In this document: positions 5,649 to 7,911 of the stretch, one piece after another
Layout of the letters: every line of letters begins with the position of its first letter
Numbering within the stretch: position 1 is the first letter of the stretch
Notes under the pieces: generated by a model
The model's database searches: none
What the model saw: the letters and a program-made list of their open reading frames with translations, nothing else
Told to the model about the DNA's origin: nothing
Assembly (NCBI GenBank): GCA_046538945.1
Contig: JBKHHW010000146.1
Span: 1-7,911 of the forward strand
Direction of reading: 5' to 3'
DNA: 7,911 nt
Source: JAEZKC01 sp046538945
GTDB lineage: Bacteria > Fibrobacterota > Chitinivibrionia > Chitinivibrionales > Chitinispirillaceae
Position numbers and translations under genes: made by a program

Positions 5649-6194
5649 CTAATCTGACCACTTGCTCTGGATGTACCCTTCCCTGCCTGAACCGACCTTG
5701 TACCTTCTGTAAGCCTCCTGGTTTTTGAGATAGTACTTCTGATGATAATCCTCGGCGGCGTAAAAAGGTGCCGCAGGAAGTATATCCGTTGCTACAGGGG
5801 CAGAAAACCGTCCGGAGGCGTTAAGCTTTTCCTTGGATTCAAGAGCTTTTTTTTTCTGATCTTCGTCATGATAATAAACGGCAGTCATGTACTGCTCCCC
5901 TCTGTCGGCGAACTGACCGCCCGGGTCGGTAGGATCGATCTGACGCCAGAAGATTTCCAGAAGTGTTTCATAGCTGACCTTTCCTGGATCGAACAGAACC
6001 TGCACCGCCTCCCGGTGTCCAGTGCGGCCCGTGGACACCTGTTCGTAGGAGGGGTTCACCACATGCCCTCCGGTATAGCCGACTGTCACATTCTTCACTC
6101 CCTCCGTTTTCTCAAACGGCCCCTGAAGGCACCAGAAGCAGCCTCCTGCAAAAGTAGCCACCTCATGAAGAGGATTTCTTTGAGGATCGGACAT
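5649..6194 (-). CDS. msrA: Peptide-methionine (S)-S-oxide reductase MsrA
   Basis: A 181-residue enzyme that reduces methionine-S-sulfoxide in proteins and free methionine sulfoxide. The active-site motif GCFWC is at residues 18-22, with catalytic C19. Conserved GYTGG (39-43), YEQVSTGRTGHREAVQV (50-66), DPTDPGGQFADRGEQY (88-102) and AEDYHQKYY (147-155) are all present. C19 and C22 are the only cysteines. The distal C-terminal resolving cysteine of E. coli-type MsrA is missing, so C22 or an outside thiol must resolve the sulfenic acid. No signal peptide. ATG at 6194 follows a moderate AAGGGGA site. First gene of the operon with msrB; both sulfoxide stereoisomers are thus covered by one transcript. 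Confidence 0.96.
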   Translation of the reverse strand: MSDPQRNPLHEVATFAGGCFWCLQGPFEKTEGVKNVTVGYTGGHVVNPSYEQVSTGRTGHREAVQVLFDPGKVSYETLLEIFWRQIDPTDPGGQFADRGEQYMTAVYYHDEDQKKKALESKEKLNASGRFSAPVATDILPAAPFYAAEDYHQKYYLKNQEAYRRYKVGSGREGYIQSKWSD

Positions 6195-6251
6195 AATATT
6201 CCCCTTTGCTTGGAGAGTTTGACGGGTCTCTGTTATGATTACGGCCAGGGG

Positions 6252-6260
6252 TGATATAAA
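6252..6260 (+). promoter_or_regulatory. Possible extended -10 promoter of the PAC2 gene
   Basis: TGATATAAA matches the extended -10 form TGnTATAAT except for the last base. It would start transcription near 6267, giving a leader of about 80 bases to the ATG at 6349. No good -35 box is found at 16-18 bp. The 154-bp divergent gap (6195-6348) holds no further gene that I can support. Confidence 0.35.
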
Positions 6261-6348
6261 AGGGAATAGAGGGGAAAACCTTTAATGGAATATCATTTGC
6301 GCTTACTTAACACAGAATCGAACACGACAATGCTTCCGGGAGGTTTCG

Positions 6349-7317
6349 ATGGCCAAGGATTTCATGGATTTCAAAACGTCGCCAGTGATGTTTGCAGCAT
6401 GGCCAGGAATGGGGGATGTGGGCCTGACCGCAATGGAATACATCCGTCAGGGTGTGGACGCCCATATGTTTGCAGAACTCGATATGACCCCGTTCTACTC
6501 ACCGGAGGAGGTCGTTGTATCAAACGGGCTGGTCAGTTTTCCGGAGATCCCCAAGAGCATTTTTCTTGAACAGCACAACCCGGATGTGGTTTTTTTCGAA
6601 AGCACGCTCCAGATGGGAGGGGCTGATGCCATCACCGTTGCCCAGGCGGTTCTCGATGTCGCTCACAAGATAAAGGCAAAGAGGATTTTCACCGCCGCGG
6701 CATTCCCCTATCCCATGAGTTACACGTCGGAATCGAAGGTGTTCGCTGCTGCCAACAACCAGCGGCTGCTGGGCAATCTGCGCGGCTACGGCATCGAGCC
6801 CATGCCGGAGGGGTTCATCAGCGGTCTCAACGGCCTTCTGCTGGGCATAGCCGCTTCCCGGGACATCGAGGCGGCCTGCATCCTTGCCACCATCCCCTCG
6901 TATGCAAGCGGGATAGTCTACCCCAAGGGATCACTGGCCATTGTGAAAACTCTGGCACGCATAGCAAATCTCGACATAGACACAAGCGAGCTGGAAAAGG
7001 AGAGCGACGAGTACGAGGAGTCCTATGCAGAAATCGAGGAGCGCCTGAGGCAGATCTTCCCCTCCATTGCGGAAGGGGACGAGGAACTCAATACCGAAAG
7101 CGGCGGTTTTCCTTTTCCTCAGGAAGAAAAGGAAGAGGAACAGGAAAAGGAAAAGATTCCGGAATACGTCATGAACAGAATCGAACAGCTTTTCAATGAA
7201 GTCGCCAGAAGCAAGAACCGCGAACGGGCCCGGGAACTCAAGGCGGAACTGGACAAATGGGGCATCTTCGATCTGTACGAAAAACGTTTCCTCGATCTCT
7301 TCAAGGAAGAGGAGTGA
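6349..7317 (+). CDS. PAC2 family protein (proteasome assembly chaperone-like) with acidic linker and helical C-terminus
   Basis: A 322-residue cytosolic protein. Residues about 10-215 form a PAC2 (formerly DUF75) domain, with WPGMGDVG (18-25), the ATLE-like segment FFESTLQMGG (82-91), FTAAAFPYPMSYT (114-126) and the glycine loop ISGLNGLLLG (157-166) that is strongly conserved in the family. Archaeal and eukaryotic relatives assist proteasome assembly; the role of bacterial members is poorly known, and some occur in bacteria without proteasomes. Residues 216-268 are low-complexity and very acidic (glutamate/lysine repeats), and 269-320 form a charged helical tail. ATG at 6349 has GGGAGG five bases upstream. 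The downstream helix-hairpin-helix gene overlaps its stop codon or starts 11 bp after it, so the two are co-transcribed. Confidence 0.9.
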   Translation: MAKDFMDFKTSPVMFAAWPGMGDVGLTAMEYIRQGVDAHMFAELDMTPFYSPEEVVVSNGLVSFPEIPKSIFLEQHNPDVVFFESTLQMGGADAITVAQAVLDVAHKIKAKRIFTAAAFPYPMSYTSESKVFAAANNQRLLGNLRGYGIEPMPEGFISGLNGLLLGIAASRDIEAACILATIPSYASGIVYPKGSLAIVKTLARIANLDIDTSELEKESDEYEESYAEIEERLRQIFPSIAEGDEELNTESGGFPFPQEEKEEEQEKEKIPEYVMNRIEQLFNEVARSKNRERARELKAELDKWGIFDLYEKRFLDLFKEEE

Positions 7318-7526
7318 CAGACTTCACCATGCACATACAGAAAGTGAATCTCAACAGAGCATCTTTCGAGGAGATTGCAAAGCTGCCGGAGGTGGGTGAG
7401 ATCAGGGCCAAGGAGATAATCGACCACCGCCCCTATCACAGCTGGGATGATCTCAGAAGAAAGGTTCCCAGCTTCACTTCCAGAGATTTCAATCTGCTCA
7501 AATCGGGATACGCGGAAGTGAACTGA
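7314..7526 (+). CDS. Small ComEA-like helix-hairpin-helix protein
   Basis: A 65-70 residue protein that is almost entirely one ComEA-type helix-hairpin-helix unit. KVNLNRASFEEIAKLPEVG is followed by EIRAKEIIDHRPYHSWDDL and a second short helical pair ending in LLKSGY. This fold binds DNA non-specifically, or acts as a protein-interaction module, in ComEA, DisA and PsbU-type proteins. No signal peptide or membrane segment is present, so it is not a ComEA DNA receptor as such. Two starts are possible. GTG at 7314 overlaps the PAC2 stop (GTGA) and has AAGGA six bases upstream. ATG at 7329 has only a distant GGAG. I prefer 7314 on ribosome-site grounds, though the conserved part begins after 7329. 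Confidence 0.82.
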   Translation: MTDFTMHIQKVNLNRASFEEIAKLPEVGEIRAKEIIDHRPYHSWDDLRRKVPSFTSRDFNLLKSGYAEVN

Positions 7527-7592
7527 ATCGGTTTATTGTTCCAAACGTCGATCAGATTTTCTTCATTTTTACCTCAATGCCTGGCAGGCCGA

Positions 7593-7895
7593 TCAGTCAG
7601 AGGTGGTGACCAGAACAGTTTTCATTCTGTCATCCCGCATCTCTCTTTCCACCCGCATGCGTATCCCCTTCTCCACGGAGGATATCCTAAGAGCCTCCGT
7701 TATGAGCGGGGTGGCTGAAGAATCAAGCAGAACAGGCTGACCGTCATCCAGGACAAGCGCAAACCCGCTTTCCACATGCTCACCCTCCAGCGCACACCGG
7801 GTAGCGTGCTCCCGGGCCTTCTCCAGGTACATATGATGATGCCAGGTCCTCAGACAGACCATATCCGTCAAGTAGCCCACAAGCATTTCTCTCAT
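7593..7895 (-). CDS. Unrecognised 100-residue protein
   Basis: A small soluble protein that I cannot assign. Residues 1-38 look helical and include a three-histidine run (H19-H21) after W18, and cysteines C14 and C34. Residues 42-60 look like beta strand with a DDG turn (GFALVLDDGQPVLLD), then come a helix at about 63-76 and a final strand (MKTVLVTTSD). No signal peptide or membrane span. The start is well supported: GGAGG lies five bases before the ATG at 7895, and the frame is full-length. It converges with the helix-hairpin-helix gene with a 66-bp gap; that gap has only a weak hairpin followed by T-rich sequence and no clear terminator. Upstream context lies outside the window. Confidence 0.7.
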   Translation of the reverse strand: MREMLVGYLTDMVCLRTWHHHMYLEKAREHATRCALEGEHVESGFALVLDDGQPVLLDSSATPLITEALRISSVEKGIRMRVEREMRDDRMKTVLVTTSD

Positions 7896-7911
7896 GAAGA
7901 CCTCCGTTTAC

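Noticed and set aside
6219..6240. TTGACG with TATGAT as a promoter for the PAC2 gene
   Set aside because: The boxes are only nine bases apart, too close for a sigma-70 promoter.
7527..7592. Terminator between the helix-hairpin-helix gene and the last gene
   Set aside because: The only hairpin (GTTT/AAAC with a short outer TCG/CGA) is weak; the GCCTG-g-CAGGC repeat at about 7579-7589 has a one-base loop that cannot fold as a hairpin.

Overview
The window is a gene-dense stretch of a bacterial chromosome with mid-range GC. It carries a Pal-type outer-membrane lipoprotein and exported thiol-disulfide chemistry, so the host is a Gram-negative (diderm) bacterium. The Pal sequence with a two-cysteine C-terminal loop, a PAC2-family protein, hemerythrin and ferritin-like proteins, and cysteine-rich cytosolic enzymes would suit an anaerobic or microaerophilic member of the FCB/Fibrobacterota-like groups or a deltaproteobacterium. 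That placement is inference. There are no rRNA or tRNA genes, insertion sequences, CRISPR arrays or phage genes.

Layout, left to right. An exported DsbA-like protein (+) has a CcmH-like cysteine-rich N-terminal part and a CPMC thioredoxin site. Its 5' end lies inside a degenerate 7-bp tandem repeat, and a related 7-bp array in the opposite orientation lies beyond its 3' end. Next comes a two-gene minus-strand operon: a four-helix membrane protein followed by a sugar-phosphate isomerase-like TIM barrel. Divergent from it is pal (+), which ends in a clear hairpin-plus-T terminator. Then a divergent pair: a ferritin-like DUF2383-type protein (-) and a hemerythrin (+). The hemerythrin gene converges, with a 3-bp gap, on an RmlD-like NAD(P)-dependent reductase (-). 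After that comes an msrA-msrB operon (-). The last plus-strand unit is a PAC2 protein with a tightly coupled small helix-hairpin-helix protein. The window ends with an unrecognised 100-residue protein (-).

A theme runs through several genes: thiol-disulfide exchange (DsbA-like), diiron helical bundles (hemerythrin, possibly the ferritin-like protein) and repair of oxidised methionine (MsrA/MsrB). Together these look like handling of oxygen and oxidative damage, although they sit in separate transcription units and are not one dedicated cluster. I see no convincing new defence or mobile system. The least ordinary signals are the paired heptanucleotide arrays around the first gene, the translated heptads in its N-terminus, and the two palindromes between the divergent membrane-protein operon and pal.
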